NCBI RefSeq assembly: GCF_002939185.1
Contig: NZ_POVL01000050.1
Span: forward strand, 1-34,747
Direction of reading: 5' to 3'
Origin: Enterobacter sichuanensis
Lineage (GTDB): Bacteria > Pseudomonadota > Gammaproteobacteria > Enterobacterales > Enterobacteriaceae
DNA length: 34,747 nt
Position 1 is the stretch's first letter. Each line of letters begins with the position of its first letter. A program made the translations under genes and the position numbers. Under the pieces are notes generated by a model. That model ran no database searches. It had not been told where the DNA came from and saw only the letters and a list, made by a program, of their open reading frames with translations. Below are positions 17,153-26,691 of the stretch, in pieces.

Positions 17153-18148
17153 TTAATGAGCGTTTACCACCACCCACATCGGCCCCTGGCCGACGGCATA
17201 GCGCCCTTTCTCTTCCAGCAGACCCTGCTCGCCTTTAATTTCGTACAGCGCGATGTGGTGGGATTTCTGCCCCGCCGCAATCAGGAACTTACCGCTGTGA
17301 TCGATATTAAAGCCGCGCGGCTGGGTTTCCGTTGGCTGGAAGCCTTCAATGGCCAGCACGCTGCCGTCCTCGGAGACGCTGAAAACGGTAATCAGGCTGG
17401 AGGTACGATCACAGGCGTAGAGATGACGACCATCTGGCGTGATGTGAATATCCGCCGCCCAGCGGGTGTCGGAGAAGTCAGACGGCATCATATCCAGCGT
17501 CTGCACACACTCAATCTGGCCGTTAGGATCTTTTAGTTCCCATACGTCCACAGAGCTGTTCAGCTCGTTCACCACGTAGGCATACTGCTGGTTCGGATGG
17601 AAGACCATATGACGCGGGCCCGCGCCTTCAACGGTAGTGACTTCCGCCGGATTCTGCGCCACCAGGTGACCATCGTCGCTCAGGGTGAACAGACAGATAC
17701 GATCCTGCTTCAGCGCAGGCACCCACAGCGTGCGGTTATCCGGAGAGATATTCGCCGAGTGGCAGCCTTCCAACCCTTCCACTACATCCACGGTTTCAAC
17801 CGGGATACCCTTTTCCAGACGCGTTACGCTAACGCAACCGGCGTTATACGAGCCGCTGAAGACAAAGTTGCCTTTACGATCGGTAGAAATGTGGGTTGGG
17901 CTGCCCGGCAATGACGCTTCGGCAGTGTAAGTCAGCGCGCCGTCGTCCGGAGAAATGCGATAGGCCAGCACGCGAAACTCCGGGCGCACACCCACGTACA
18001 AGAAACGTTTATCCGGGCTGATGACCATCGGCTGTACCTGGCCTGGCACATCAACAACCTGAACCAGCGTGAGTGTCCCTTCGGGATTTAAGCGCCAGAC
18101 GTGGATCTGCTGGCTTTCAGGACTGGCGGTATAAACGGTTTGTTTCAT
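17153..18148 (-). CDS. pgl: 6-phosphogluconolactonase
   Basis: Pgl hydrolyses 6-phosphoglucono-delta-lactone to 6-phosphogluconate, the second step of the oxidative pentose phosphate pathway. It is the seven-bladed beta-propeller (YbhE) type, unrelated to the NagB-like DevB type. The 331 residues equal E. coli Pgl, and repeated blade motifs such as [34 protein letters not shown] and [10 protein letters not shown] are clear. It starts at an ATG with GAGGAG upstream, is divergent from ybhA, and appears to be a single-gene unit closed by its own terminator. Confidence 0.97.
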   Translation of the reverse strand: MKQTVYTASPESQQIHVWRLNPEGTLTLVQVVDVPGQVQPMVISPDKRFLYVGVRPEFRVLAYRISPDDGALTYTAEASLPGSPTHISTDRKGNFVFSGSYNAGCVSVTRLEKGIPVETVDVVEGLEGCHSANISPDNRTLWVPALKQDRICLFTLSDDGHLVAQNPAEVTTVEGAGPRHMVFHPNQQYAYVVNELNSSVDVWELKDPNGQIECVQTLDMMPSDFSDTRWAADIHITPDGRHLYACDRTSSLITVFSVSEDGSVLAIEGFQPTETQPRGFNIDHSGKFLIAAGQKSHHIALYEIKGEQGLLEEKGRYAVGQGPMWVVVNAH

Positions 18149-18288
18149 GAATATTCACTCCTCACTGCGCATGAAAGTAGTTAACTTTTGACGGTGAATG
18201 CTGAATTGTCGACAGGAATTTTGAAGCCTTCGCCTCTCGGTGTACCATCCCATCAAAACGTAAATTCAATATTAACCCGGGAAAACAG

Positions 18289-19107
18289 ATGAGCTCGCGT
18301 GTGATTGCTCTGGATTTAGACGGTACCTTACTGACGCCGCAAAAAACCCTTCTCCCCTCTTCTCTGGAAGCGCTTAAACGCGCGCAGGAAGCGGGATATC
18401 AACTCCTTATCGTAACGGGTCGACATCACGTTGCCATTCACCCTTTTTATCAGGCACTGGCGTTAGATACACCTGCAATTTGCTGTAATGGCACTTATTT
18501 GTATGATTATCAGGCAAAAAAGGTTTTAGCATCCGACCCGCTGCCGGTACCCCAGGCGCTGCAGTTGATTGATCTGCTTGATGAGCATGACGTTCACGGC
18601 CTGATGTATGTGGACAACGCAATGGTCTATGAGCGTCCAACCGGCCATGTGGTGCGCACCAGCAACTGGGCGTTGTCTCTGCCTGAAGCCCAGCGTCCGG
18701 TCTTTACTCAGGTTTCCTCCCTGCGTCAGGCCGCTCAGGATGTTGAGGCGATCTGGAAATTCGCCCTGACGGATGAAGATACCACCAAACTGAATAGCTT
18801 CGCGAAACACGTGGAACAGACGCTGGGTCTGGAGTGCGAATGGTCCTGGCACGATCAGGTGGACATTGCCCGCAAGGGCAACAGCAAAGGCAAGCGTCTG
18901 ACGCAGTACGTGGAGTCCCAGGGCGGGTCGATGCAGGACGTGATTGCCTTTGGCGATAACTACAACGACATCAGCATGCTGGAAGCCGCCGGTACGGGCG
19001 TGGCGATGGGCAATGCCGATGATGCCGTGAAGGCGCGCGCCAACGTGGTGATTGGTGACAACACCTCCGACAGCATCGCGCAGTACATTTATACCCACCT
19101 GCTGTAA
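18289..19107 (+). CDS. ybhA: YbhA, pyridoxal phosphate phosphatase (HAD, Cof type)
   Basis: YbhA is a cytoplasmic HAD-superfamily phosphatase; the E. coli enzyme dephosphorylates pyridoxal 5'-phosphate and, less well, other small phosphates. The 272 residues equal the E. coli protein. HAD motif I is ALDLDGTLL (Asp9, Asp11), motif II is VTGR, and motif IV is FGDNYNDISML; the IIB cap lies between motifs II and III. The ATG at 18289 follows GGGAAAA. Its TAA at 19105-19107 directly abuts the modC stop on the other strand, with no room for a terminator. Confidence 0.95.
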   Translation: MSSRVIALDLDGTLLTPQKTLLPSSLEALKRAQEAGYQLLIVTGRHHVAIHPFYQALALDTPAICCNGTYLYDYQAKKVLASDPLPVPQALQLIDLLDEHDVHGLMYVDNAMVYERPTGHVVRTSNWALSLPEAQRPVFTQVSSLRQAAQDVEAIWKFALTDEDTTKLNSFAKHVEQTLGLECEWSWHDQVDIARKGNSKGKRLTQYVESQGGSMQDVIAFGDNYNDISMLEAAGTGVAMGNADDAVKARANVVIGDNTSDSIAQYIYTHLL

Positions 19108-20166
19108 TCAGGTAGTGATTGAGACGCTCTTGATTTGCGCGTAAAGCCACAGGCCGGGTTTGATCCCTAACTCATCCCTGGCCCAGGGGCTGATGCGCGC
19201 CCAGAGCGTTCTGCTCCCCACCTCCAGCTTCACTTCCACCTGGCCGTTGTCATCAAAACACTCCGCCACTTTGGCACGCAGAATATTTCGAATGCTGGTC
19301 TGCAGCGGGGGTTGTAAAACCAGCGAGACATCCGAGGCCTGAATGCGGATCCGCAGGACTGACTGCAGCGGTTTATCGATCCGGTTAACCCACAGATGCT
19401 GATCGCCCAATGCCAGCGCGGTCATCGCGTAGTGCGGATGGTGTTCCAGAACGCTCACTTTCAGAATGCTGCTCTGCTGCTCTTTGGGTAGCCAGGGATG
19501 CATTACGCTGCTGCCCCAAACCTCTTCCAGTTTGCCGAAGGCCTTCACGCTGCCCTCTTCCAGCACCAGCACGTTATCGGCCAGATGCAGGATCTCATCC
19601 AGCGAATGGCTGACGTAGAGCATCGGGATGTTGATTTCACGCGTCAGGCGCTGCAGATAAGGCAGGAGCTCACGTTTACGCGGAATATCCAGCGAGGCCA
19701 GCGGTTCGTCAAGCAGCAGCAGTTCGGGTGCGGTCAGCAACGCGCGGCCAATCGCCACGCGCTGTTTCTCTCCGCCGGAAAGCGAAGAAGGCAGCCTGTC
19801 GAGCAGCGGTTCAATACCTAACAGCGTGACCAGTTTATCAAACTGCGGAGCCATGCTTTTCGCCATACCGTAACGCAGGTTGCCGCGCACGCTGTAGTGC
19901 GGGAATAAGCGTGCATCCTGGAAAACATAGCCAATACGACGTTTATCAGGCGACAGGTATACCTTATTTTCCACGTCATTTAAGACGCGGTTATTCAATA
20001 CAATCCGTCCTGACTGCGGACGGGTCAGGCCGCTTATCGCATTGATCAACGACGTTTTGCCCGCCCCTGAGACGCCAAAAATGGCGGTGATACCGCTTGC
20101 AGGCAGCGTCTCGTTAAGCGTCAGGGTATGGTTTCCCAGCGTCTGGGTGAAATGAAGCTCAAGCAT
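19108..20166 (-). CDS. modC: Molybdate ABC transporter, ATP-binding subunit
   Basis: ModC supplies ATP hydrolysis for molybdate import through ModB. The 352-residue protein has Walker A GVSGAGKT (about 30-37), Q-loop YVFQD, a canonical signature [15 protein letters not shown], Walker B LLLLDEPL and switch His in YVSHSLDE. The C-terminal third is a MOP domain that binds oxyanion and can regulate transport. It starts 2 bp after the modB stop and is last in modABC. Its stop codon abuts that of convergent ybhA. Confidence 0.97.
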   Translation of the reverse strand: MLELHFTQTLGNHTLTLNETLPASGITAIFGVSGAGKTSLINAISGLTRPQSGRIVLNNRVLNDVENKVYLSPDKRRIGYVFQDARLFPHYSVRGNLRYGMAKSMAPQFDKLVTLLGIEPLLDRLPSSLSGGEKQRVAIGRALLTAPELLLLDEPLASLDIPRKRELLPYLQRLTREINIPMLYVSHSLDEILHLADNVLVLEEGSVKAFGKLEEVWGSSVMHPWLPKEQQSSILKVSVLEHHPHYAMTALALGDQHLWVNRIDKPLQSVLRIRIQASDVSLVLQPPLQTSIRNILRAKVAECFDDNGQVEVKLEVGSRTLWARISPWARDELGIKPGLWLYAQIKSVSITT

Positions 20167-20168
20167 GT

Positions 20169-20858
20169 CTATTTCCCCATCCGCTCACGACTGACTCTCG
20201 CCAGCCATTCCGACACCAGCAGCGATACCAGGGCTAACACAATGGAGATGATGCACAGCCGCGCTGAGGCCCCCTCTCCCCCCGGCGTCTGGATCAGGGT
20301 ATACATGGCCGAAGGAAGGGTTCGCGTCTCGCCGGGAATGTTCGACACAAAGGTGATCGTGGCGCCAAACTCGCCGAGCGACCGGGCGAAGGCCAGCACC
20401 GTGCCGACAATAATACCCGGCAGCGTGAGTGGAAGCGTGATGGTGAAAAAGACGCGCCAGCGCCCGGCACCCAGCGTGCGGGCTGCCTGTTCGAGCTTCA
20501 TGTCCACACCTTCCAGCGCAAGGCGGATTGCTCTCACCATCAGCGGGAATGACATCACCGCTGCCGCCAGGACCGCCCCGCGCCAGCTAAACGCAAACGT
20601 CAGCCCAAACCAGTCATAAAGTTTTTCGCCAATAAAACCGCGTCGCCCCATCGAAATCAGCAGCAGATAACCTACCACCACGGGCGGCAACACGAGCGGA
20701 AGATGCAGCACGCTGTCTAGCAGCGCTTTGCCGGGAAACTGACAGCGAACCAGTAACCAGGCAAAGAAGATCCCAAAGGGCAAACTCAGCGCAACCGCCA
20801 GGGAAGAAACTTTCAGGCTCAGCAGAACAGCCTGCCATTCAGGATCGGTCAATATCAT
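20169..20858 (-). CDS. modB: Molybdate ABC transporter, permease subunit
   Basis: ModB is the inner-membrane permease, acting as a dimer between periplasmic ModA and cytoplasmic ModC. The 229 residues equal E. coli ModB. Several hydrophobic helices are apparent, and the EAA loop that contacts ModC reads [16 protein letters not shown]...LPLTLPGI. Its ATG overlaps the modA stop by one base (TGATG), indicating coupled translation. Confidence 0.97.
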   Translation of the reverse strand: MILTDPEWQAVLLSLKVSSLAVALSLPFGIFFAWLLVRCQFPGKALLDSVLHLPLVLPPVVVGYLLLISMGRRGFIGEKLYDWFGLTFAFSWRGAVLAAAVMSFPLMVRAIRLALEGVDMKLEQAARTLGAGRWRVFFTITLPLTLPGIIVGTVLAFARSLGEFGATITFVSNIPGETRTLPSAMYTLIQTPGGEGASARLCIISIVLALVSLLVSEWLARVSRERMGK

Positions 20859-21631
20859 CAGTGAGTCGTAAATCCATAACGTTTAAAGATTGCGGACGCG
20901 TGCGGCCCCTTCAGATAATCGCGGAAAGCCGTTACGGTCGCATTTTTATGTCCATCAACAATCGCAACAGGGTATTCCACTTTCTTGTGGGAGTCTTCCG
21001 GGAACGTTGCGACCACTTTCACCCCCTTGCTGGCCACGGCATCAGAGCCGTAGACAATGCCCAGCGGGGCTTCGTTGCGTTCCACCAGCGCCAGTGCGCC
21101 GCGAACATCTTCTGCTGGCGCTAGTTTCGGCGACAGCGTCTCCCACGCGCCCAGTTTTTGCAGCGCTTCTTTGGCGTAAATGCCGGCCGGAACATGATCC
21201 GGGTCACCCACCGCCAGACGTCCCTCGTTCAGAAGCCGGGTCCAGTCTGTTGCTTTGTTGATGGTGATGTCAGCCTGGGCACTGGCTTTCGGCGCCACGA
21301 CAACCAGGCTATTACCCAGCAGCGTTTCGCGGGTTGACGCATCGATCGCTTTTTTCTCCGCTGCGTAATCCATCCACTTCTGGTCCGCCGAGATGAACAG
21401 ATCCGCCGGTGCGCCCGCTTCTATCTGGCGCGCCAGCGTAGAGGAAGAGGCAAACGAGGAGACCACCTCGACGTTGCTCTCTTTTTTATACGCCGCCGCG
21501 ATATCCTGCAGCGCATTGGTCAGCGACGCCGCCGCAAAGACCGTAATTTTGCCGTCGTCCGCCAGCGCGTGTCCGGTAAGCGAAAGCGTCAGCGCAGCCC
21601 CTGCGAAAAGGCGTCCCCATGAACGTGCCAT
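20858..21631 (-). CDS. modA: Molybdate-binding periplasmic protein
   Basis: ModA captures molybdate (and tungstate) in the periplasm and delivers it to ModBC. The 257 residues equal E. coli ModA. A signal peptide with a basic start and hydrophobic core ends at ALA (22-24), giving a mature DDGKITVFAAASL, whose AAASL contributes to the oxyanion site. The conserved ASSSTLARQIEAGAPADLF and YGSDAV blocks are intact. It is first in modABC, with CAGGAG before the ATG and a ModE operator 20 bp upstream. Confidence 0.97.
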   Translation of the reverse strand: MARSWGRLFAGAALTLSLTGHALADDGKITVFAAASLTNALQDIAAAYKKESNVEVVSSFASSSTLARQIEAGAPADLFISADQKWMDYAAEKKAIDASTRETLLGNSLVVVAPKASAQADITINKATDWTRLLNEGRLAVGDPDHVPAGIYAKEALQKLGAWETLSPKLAPAEDVRGALALVERNEAPLGIVYGSDAVASKGVKVVATFPEDSHKKVEYPVAIVDGHKNATVTAFRDYLKGPHASAIFKRYGFTTH

Positions 21632-21651
21632 TTGTCACTCCTGTCAGTAGC

Positions 21652-21675
21652 GTTATATACGCATTAATATAACGA
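21652..21675. promoter_or_regulatory. ModE operator of modABC
   Basis: CGTTATAT and ATATAACG are perfect inverted arms separated by 8 bp, matching the ModE operator pattern. It lies 20 bp before modA and contains TATATA-type -10 candidates, so molybdate-bound ModE would block initiation. Confidence 0.88.
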
Positions 21676-21774
21676 GAACGTCAGGGAGATCCCAGCGTTT
21701 ATTCGTACCGCTCAAGGGGTAAACCGGTGTCATCTGTAAAAGAATATCGGTGAAAAGAAGAAAAACTTGAGAGC

Positions 21775-21801
21775 AAAACGCCCGGACTGGCCGGGCGTTT
21801 T
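21775..21801 (-). terminator. acrZ terminator
   Basis: CGCCCGG-N5-CCGGGCG is flanked by AAAA and TTTT and follows the acrZ stop by about 9 bp, separating acrZ from the modABC promoter. Confidence 0.85.
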
Positions 21802-21809
21802 GTGGGGAA

Positions 21810-21959
21810 TCAATGCTGTTTTTTAGCGCGGTCTCTGTGACCAATGTTCGAAAAGACGTTGAACACTTCACCCAGGCCGTAGATGGCACCGAGGATGATG
21901 GCCATCACTACTGGTACCATGATCACGGCGAATACCAGACTTTTCAACAACTCTAACAT
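21810..21959 (-). CDS. acrZ: AcrZ, small membrane protein of the AcrAB-TolC efflux pump
   Basis: AcrZ (YbhT) is a 49-residue inner-membrane protein that binds AcrB and changes the pump's drug preference. The frame encodes exactly 49 residues: [10 protein letters not shown] at the start, one hydrophobic helix (about 8-28, [20 protein letters not shown]) and a polar tail ending in KKQH. Identity to E. coli AcrZ is high up to the tail, which varies. The ATG follows GGAGAAAACC. It lies between modA and modE in the same orientation as modABC, as in E. coli, but has its own terminator. Confidence 0.95.
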   Translation of the reverse strand: MLELLKSLVFAVIMVPVVMAIILGAIYGLGEVFNVFSNIGHRDRAKKQH

Positions 21960-22086
21960 GGTTTTCTCCAGATATTGTGAGTGGCTTATTCTACCCTTTC
22001 AGGTGAGAAAAACATCCCCTTTTGTGCGGTACCCTTTGCGCCCTGCACCATTTGGGTCACAATACCCTTTTTGCCAGGATACTGTT

Positions 22087-22875
22087 ATGCAGGCCGAAAT
22101 TCTCCTTACTCTAAGACTTCAGCAAAAGCTTTTCGCCGATCCGCGACGTATCACCCTGCTTAAACAGATAGAACAAACGGGCTCAATTAGCCAGGGGGCG
22201 AAAAATGCCGGGATCAGCTATAAAAGCGCCTGGGATGCCATCAATGAGATGAACACCCTGAGTGAACATCTGCTGGTAGACAGGGCCACGGGCGGCAAAG
22301 GCGGAGGTGGCGCAATCGTCACACGTTACGGCCAGCGCCTTATTCAGCTTTACGATCTGCTGGCCCGGATCCAGCAAAAAGCGTTTGATGTGCTGAGTGA
22401 CGACGATAACGTGCCGCTGGACAGTTTGCTGGCCGCTATTTCCCGCTTCTCATTACAAACCAGCGCCCGCAACCAGTGGTTTGGCACGGTGACGGCGCGC
22501 GATAATCTGCAGATACAGCAGCATATCGAGATCCTGCTTGCCGATGGTACCACCCGTCTGAAAGCCGCCATCACGGCGCAGAGCGCAGAACGTCTTGGAC
22601 TCGATGAAGGAAAAGAGGTGCTGGTGTTGCTGAAAGCGCCGTGGGTCAACGTCACACGCAATCCCGATACGGCAAAGGCAGCAGATAACCAGCTTCAGGG
22701 CACCATCAGCCGTATCGAACGCGGCGAAGCGCAGTGCGAAGTGCTGATGACCCTGGCAGACGGGCAAATGCTGTGCGCGACGGTACCCCTCAGCGAGGCG
22801 GACGATTTAGAAGAAGGTGCTGTCGTCACCGCCTGGTTCAATGCAGACCGGGTGATTATCGCCACTTTGTGCTAA
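22087..22875 (+). CDS. modE: Molybdate-responsive transcriptional regulator
   Basis: ModE senses molybdate and represses modABC while activating molybdoenzyme and moa genes. The 262 residues equal E. coli ModE. An N-terminal winged helix-turn-helix (GSISQGAKNAGISYKSAW, about 32-49) and the GGKGGGG wing are followed by two MOP domains (SARNQWFGTV... and NQLQGTISRIERG...). The ATG at 22087, after AGGATA, gives the conserved MQAEILLTL start; upstream in-frame codons run into the acrZ control region. It is divergent from acrZ and is followed by modF at 67 bp. Confidence 0.97.
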   Translation: MQAEILLTLRLQQKLFADPRRITLLKQIEQTGSISQGAKNAGISYKSAWDAINEMNTLSEHLLVDRATGGKGGGGAIVTRYGQRLIQLYDLLARIQQKAFDVLSDDDNVPLDSLLAAISRFSLQTSARNQWFGTVTARDNLQIQQHIEILLADGTTRLKAAITAQSAERLGLDEGKEVLVLLKAPWVNVTRNPDTAKAADNQLQGTISRIERGEAQCEVLMTLADGQMLCATVPLSEADDLEEGAVVTAWFNADRVIIATLC

Positions 22876-22942
22876 GCACATTGACAATCGTACCGACAGT
22901 GCGTATCCCTGATAACTATTGCTGCAAAAACAGGGATAAATC

Positions 22943-24415
22943 ATGTCATCATTGCATATTTCGCAAGGCACGTTTCGTCTTGGCGATACCCGAACGCTGA
23001 CGATTGCTGATTTGACAATACGCGCAGGTGAAAGCTGGGCGTTTGTCGGCACCAACGGCAGCGGTAAATCTGCGCTGGCCCGCGCGCTGGCCGGAGAGCT
23101 TCCCCTCCTTAAGGGTGAAAACCAGAGCGAGTTTACCCGCCTGACGCGCCTCTCATTTGAACAACTGCAAAAGTTGGTGAGCGACGAGTGGCAGCGCAAC
23201 AACACCGATTTACTCAGCCCGGGCGAAGACGATACCGGCCGCACGACGGCGGAAATCATTCAGGATGAGGTGAAGGATCCTGCCCGCTGTCAGCGCCTGG
23301 CAGAACAGTTTGGCATTTCCGCCCTGCTGACCCGACGCTTCAAATACCTCTCCACCGGTGAGACGCGGAAAACGCTGCTTTGTCAGGCCCTGATGAGCGA
23401 GCCTGAGTTGCTGATCCTCGACGAACCATTCGACGGCCTTGACGTGCAGTCCCGTGCGCAGCTGGCAGCCCTGCTGGCGTCGCTGAATCAGCAGGGATAT
23501 ACCCTCGTGCTGGTGCTTAACCGCTTTGATGAGATCCCGGATTTTATCCAGCATGCAGGCGTACTGGCCGATTGTAATCTGGCCGAGACAGGGGAAAAAT
23601 CGGCGCTGCTTAAGCAGGCGCTCATCGCCCAGCTCGCACACAGCGAACGGCTTGACGGAATGACCCTTCCGGAACCCGACGCCCCTTCGGCTCGCCACGC
23701 GCTTGATCCCCACCAGCCGCGCATCGTGCTGCGTGATGGCGTAGTCTCGTATGACGATCGCCCAATCCTTAATCACCTGAGCTGGACGGTTAATCCTGGG
23801 GAGCACTGGCAAATTGTCGGCCCCAACGGCGCGGGAAAATCGACGCTGCTGAGTCTGATCACCGGCGATCACCCGCAGGGTTATAGCAACGATCTGACGC
23901 TGTTTGGCCGGCGTCGCGGCAGCGGTGAAACTATCTGGGATATCAAAAAACATATTGGCTACGTCAGCAGCAGCCTGCATCTGGATTACCGGGTCAGCAC
24001 CACGGTACGCAACGTGATCCTCTCTGGCTATTTTGATTCCATCGGCATTTATCAGGCGGTATCGGATAAACAGCAAAAGCTGGCTCAGCAGTGGCTGGAC
24101 ATTCTGGGCATGGATAACCGGGTCGCTGACGCGCCGTTTCATAGCCTGTCATGGGGACAGCAGCGCCTGGCGCTGATCGTGCGCGCACTGGTGAAACATC
24201 CTACGCTGCTCATTCTGGATGAACCCCTTCAGGGGCTGGATCCGCTCAATCGACAACTTATCCGCCGCTTTGTGGATGTGCTGATTAGCGAAGGCGAGAC
24301 GCAGCTGCTGTTCGTTTCACACCATGCCGAGGATGCCCCTGCCTGCATCACGCATCGTCTTGAATTTGTTCCGGACGGGGAACAGTATCATTATCAGCTC
24401 AGCAAAATCGATTAA
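22943..24415 (+). CDS. modF: ModF, tandem ABC ATPase linked to molybdate metabolism
   Basis: ModF carries two fused ABC ATPase domains and no membrane segments. Its exact job is unsettled. The 490 residues equal E. coli ModF. Domain 1 has Walker A GTNGSGKS (about 36-43), signature LSTGE and Walker B LLILDEPFDGLD; domain 2 has GPNGAGKS, signature LSWGQ and LLILDEPLQGLD. Both signatures are atypical in the third position but conserved in the family. It lies 67 bp after modE, probably cotranscribed, and ends at a clear terminator. Confidence 0.95.
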   Translation: MSSLHISQGTFRLGDTRTLTIADLTIRAGESWAFVGTNGSGKSALARALAGELPLLKGENQSEFTRLTRLSFEQLQKLVSDEWQRNNTDLLSPGEDDTGRTTAEIIQDEVKDPARCQRLAEQFGISALLTRRFKYLSTGETRKTLLCQALMSEPELLILDEPFDGLDVQSRAQLAALLASLNQQGYTLVLVLNRFDEIPDFIQHAGVLADCNLAETGEKSALLKQALIAQLAHSERLDGMTLPEPDAPSARHALDPHQPRIVLRDGVVSYDDRPILNHLSWTVNPGEHWQIVGPNGAGKSTLLSLITGDHPQGYSNDLTLFGRRRGSGETIWDIKKHIGYVSSSLHLDYRVSTTVRNVILSGYFDSIGIYQAVSDKQQKLAQQWLDILGMDNRVADAPFHSLSWGQQRLALIVRALVKHPTLLILDEPLQGLDPLNRQLIRRFVDVLISEGETQLLFVSHHAEDAPACITHRLEFVPDGEQYHYQLSKID

Positions 24416-24419
24416 CCTT

Positions 24420-24443
24420 CGGAGGGCCAGGCCCTCCGTTTTT
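24420..24443 (+). terminator. modEF terminator
   Basis: CGGAGGGC-CAG-GCCCTCCG followed by five T lies 4 bp after the modF stop. Confidence 0.93.
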
Positions 24444-24522
24444 CAGATAACCTGCACTAAGACATCTCTATCCTGTTGATCTACAATGCCTCATGGCCGC
24501 TGAAAATCGGATTTTAAAAACA

Positions 24523-24538
24523 GTGTAAACGATTCCAC
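24523..24538. promoter_or_regulatory. External gal operator (OE)
   Basis: GTGTAAACGATTCCAC matches the GalR/GalS operator and is identical to E. coli OE as I know it. It is centred about 60 bp before the P1 start and would pair with OI at 24636-24651 by looping. Confidence 0.93.
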
Positions 24539-24560
24539 TATTTTATCCCATGTCACACTT
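24539..24560 (+). promoter_or_regulatory. CRP site of the gal operon
   Basis: The window centred about 41.5 bp before the P1 start has the strong half site TGTCACA (24551-24557) and an AT-rich weak half, as in E. coli gal. CRP here activates P1 and blocks P2. Confidence 0.8.
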
Positions 24561-24573
24561 TTCGCGTCTCTGT

Positions 24574-24591
24574 TATGCTATGGTTATTACA
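24574..24591 (+). promoter_or_regulatory. Overlapping gal promoters P1 and P2
   Basis: TATGCT (24574-24579, P2) overlaps TATGGTT (24579-24585, P1) in the same arrangement as in E. coli. Both are extended -10 elements with TG upstream. The P1 start is expected at A24591. Confidence 0.88.
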
Positions 24592-24616
24592 TACCATAAG
24601 CCCAATGGAGCGAATT

Positions 24617-25633
24617 ATGCGAGTTCTGGTAACAGGTGGTAGCGGTTACATAGGTAGTCATACCTGCGTGCAGCTGCTGCAAAACGGTCATGATGTCATC
24701 ATCCTCGATAACCTGTGCAACAGTAAGCGCAGCGTGCTGCCTGTGATTGAACGTCTTGGCGGGAAACAGCCCACTTTCGTCGAAGGCGACATCCGCAATG
24801 AAGCGCTGATGACCGAGATCCTTCACGACCATGCCATTGAAACGGTGATCCACTTCGCCGGTCTGAAAGCCGTCGGTGAGTCGGTCGCAAAGCCGCTCGA
24901 GTATTACGACAATAACGTCAACGGTACGCTGCGTTTAATCTCTGCGATGCGCGCCGCAAACGTGAAGAACTTCATCTTCAGCTCTTCCGCGACCGTCTAT
25001 GGCGATCAGCCTAAAATTCCTTACGTTGAAAGCTTCCCAACCGGTACGCCACAAAGCCCTTATGGCAAGAGCAAACTGATGGTGGAGCAGATCCTGACCG
25101 ATCTGCAAAAAGCACAGCCTGAGTGGAGCATCGCATTGCTGCGCTACTTCAACCCGGTGGGCGCCCATCCGTCTGGCGATATGGGTGAAGATCCGCAGGG
25201 CATTCCGAATAACCTGATGCCGTATATCGCCCAGGTGGCGGTGGGTCGTCGTGAGTCACTGGCTATTTTCGGCAATGATTATCCGACTGAAGATGGCACC
25301 GGCGTGCGTGACTATATTCACGTGATGGATCTGGCTGACGGCCACGTGGCGGCGATGCAGCAGCTGGCCGACAAACCGGGCGTACATATTTACAACCTCG
25401 GCGCCGGTATTGGCAGCAGCGTGCTGGATGTGGTTAACGCCTTCAGCAAAGCCTGCGGCAAGCCGGTGAACTACCACTTCGCTCCGCGTCGCGAAGGCGA
25501 TCTCCCGGCGTACTGGGCCGATGCCTCCAAAGCCGACAGAGAGCTTAACTGGCGTGTCACCCGCACGCTTGATGAAATGGCACAGGATACCTGGCACTGG
25601 CAGTCGCGCCATCCGCAGGGGTATCCGGACTAA
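24617..25633 (+). CDS. galE: UDP-glucose 4-epimerase
   Basis: GalE interconverts UDP-galactose and UDP-glucose with bound NAD+, completing the Leloir cycle and also supplying UDP-galactose for surface polysaccharide. The 338 residues equal E. coli GalE. The Rossmann motif is GGSGYIG (7-13), the catalytic Ser lies in SSSATVYG (Ser124) and the catalytic pair is YGKSK (Tyr149, Lys153). The ATG at 24617 is preceded by GGAGCGAATT; the internal operator OI lies inside its first codons. It is first in galETKM. Confidence 0.98.
   Translation: MRVLVTGGSGYIGSHTCVQLLQNGHDVIILDNLCNSKRSVLPVIERLGGKQPTFVEGDIRNEALMTEILHDHAIETVIHFAGLKAVGESVAKPLEYYDNNVNGTLRLISAMRAANVKNFIFSSSATVYGDQPKIPYVESFPTGTPQSPYGKSKLMVEQILTDLQKAQPEWSIALLRYFNPVGAHPSGDMGEDPQGIPNNLMPYIAQVAVGRRESLAIFGNDYPTEDGTGVRDYIHVMDLADGHVAAMQQLADKPGVHIYNLGAGIGSSVLDVVNAFSKACGKPVNYHFAPRREGDLPAYWADASKADRELNWRVTRTLDEMAQDTWHWQSRHPQGYPD
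24636..24651. promoter_or_regulatory. Internal gal operator (OI) within galE
   Basis: GTGGTAGCGGTTACAT lies in codons 7-12 of galE, centred about 53 bp after the P1 start as in E. coli. It encodes the Rossmann glycines as well, so it is under two constraints. Confidence 0.9.
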
Positions 25634-25642
25634 GGATCCGTC

Positions 25643-26689
25643 ATGACTTCGTTTAATCCCGTCGATCATCCGCATCGTCGTTTTAACCCGCTAAGCGGGC
25701 AATGGATTTTGGTTTCTCCGCATCGCGCCAAGCGCCCCTGGCAGGGGGCGCAAGAGACGCCTGCGAAACAAACGCTGCCACAGCACGACCCGGACTGCTT
25801 CCTGTGTCCGGGCAACACGCGCGTAACGGGAGATAAAAACCCGGACTATAAAGGCACCTTCGTTTTTACCAATGATTTTGCCGCCCTGATGACCGACACG
25901 CCGGACGCGCCTGCGAGCCACGACCCGCTGATGCGCTGTGAAAGCGCCCGCGGGACCAGCCGTGTGATCTGCTTCTCGCCCGATCACAGCAAAACGCTGC
26001 CGGAGCTGAGCGTTGAGGCACTGCAAGAGGTGGTCAGTACCTGGCAGGCTCAAACCGCGGAGCTGGGCCAGACTTACCCGTGGGTACAGGTATTTGAAAA
26101 TAAAGGCGCGGCCATGGGCTGCTCTAACCCGCACCCGCATGGTCAGATCTGGGCGAACAGTTTCCTGCCCAATGAAGCCGAGCGTGAGGACCGTCTGCAG
26201 AAAGCCTATTACGCCGAAAATGGCTCGCCAATGCTGGTGGATTACACGCAGCGCGAACGGGCCGACGGCAGCCGGACCGTGGTGGAAACTGAACACTGGC
26301 TGGCCGTTGTGCCTTACTGGGCAGCCTGGCCGTTTGAAACGCTGCTGCTGCCGAAATCGCACGTTCAGCGCATCACCGATCTCAGCGACGCGCAGCGCGA
26401 CGACCTTGCTCTGGCGCTGAAAAAACTGACCAGCCGTTACGACAACCTGTTCCAGTGCTCCTTCCCGTACTCAATGGGCTGGCACGGCGCACCGTTTAAC
26501 GGGGAAGAGAATCAACACTGGCAGTTGCATGCCCATTTCTATCCGCCGCTGCTGCGCTCCGCGACGGTGCGTAAATTTATGGTGGGCTATGAAATGCTGG
26601 CGGAAACCCAGCGTGACCTGACGGCGGAACAGGCGGCAGAACGTCTGCGTGCCGTTAGCGACGTCCACTATCGCGAATCAGGAGTCTAA
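25643..26689 (+). CDS. galT: Galactose-1-phosphate uridylyltransferase
   Basis: GalT exchanges UMP between UDP-glucose and galactose-1-phosphate through a uridylyl-histidine intermediate. The 348 residues equal E. coli GalT. The HxHxH-type active site is NPHPHGQIW (nucleophile His about 166), the zinc-site cysteines are in CFLCPGN, and a second histidine block [13 protein letters not shown] stretch ([10 protein letters not shown]) is near the C-terminus. It starts 9 bp after galE with a GGATCCGTC spacer, and galK follows after 2 bp. Confidence 0.98.
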   Translation: MTSFNPVDHPHRRFNPLSGQWILVSPHRAKRPWQGAQETPAKQTLPQHDPDCFLCPGNTRVTGDKNPDYKGTFVFTNDFAALMTDTPDAPASHDPLMRCESARGTSRVICFSPDHSKTLPELSVEALQEVVSTWQAQTAELGQTYPWVQVFENKGAAMGCSNPHPHGQIWANSFLPNEAEREDRLQKAYYAENGSPMLVDYTQRERADGSRTVVETEHWLAVVPYWAAWPFETLLLPKSHVQRITDLSDAQRDDLALALKKLTSRYDNLFQCSFPYSMGWHGAPFNGEENQHWQLHAHFYPPLLRSATVRKFMVGYEMLAETQRDLTAEQAAERLRAVSDVHYRESGV

Positions 26690-26691
26690 AA

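Noticed and set aside
22876..22942. A separate promoter or small gene between modE and modF
   Set aside because: Only 67 bp with no clear -35/-10 pair or terminator; read-through from modE is simpler.
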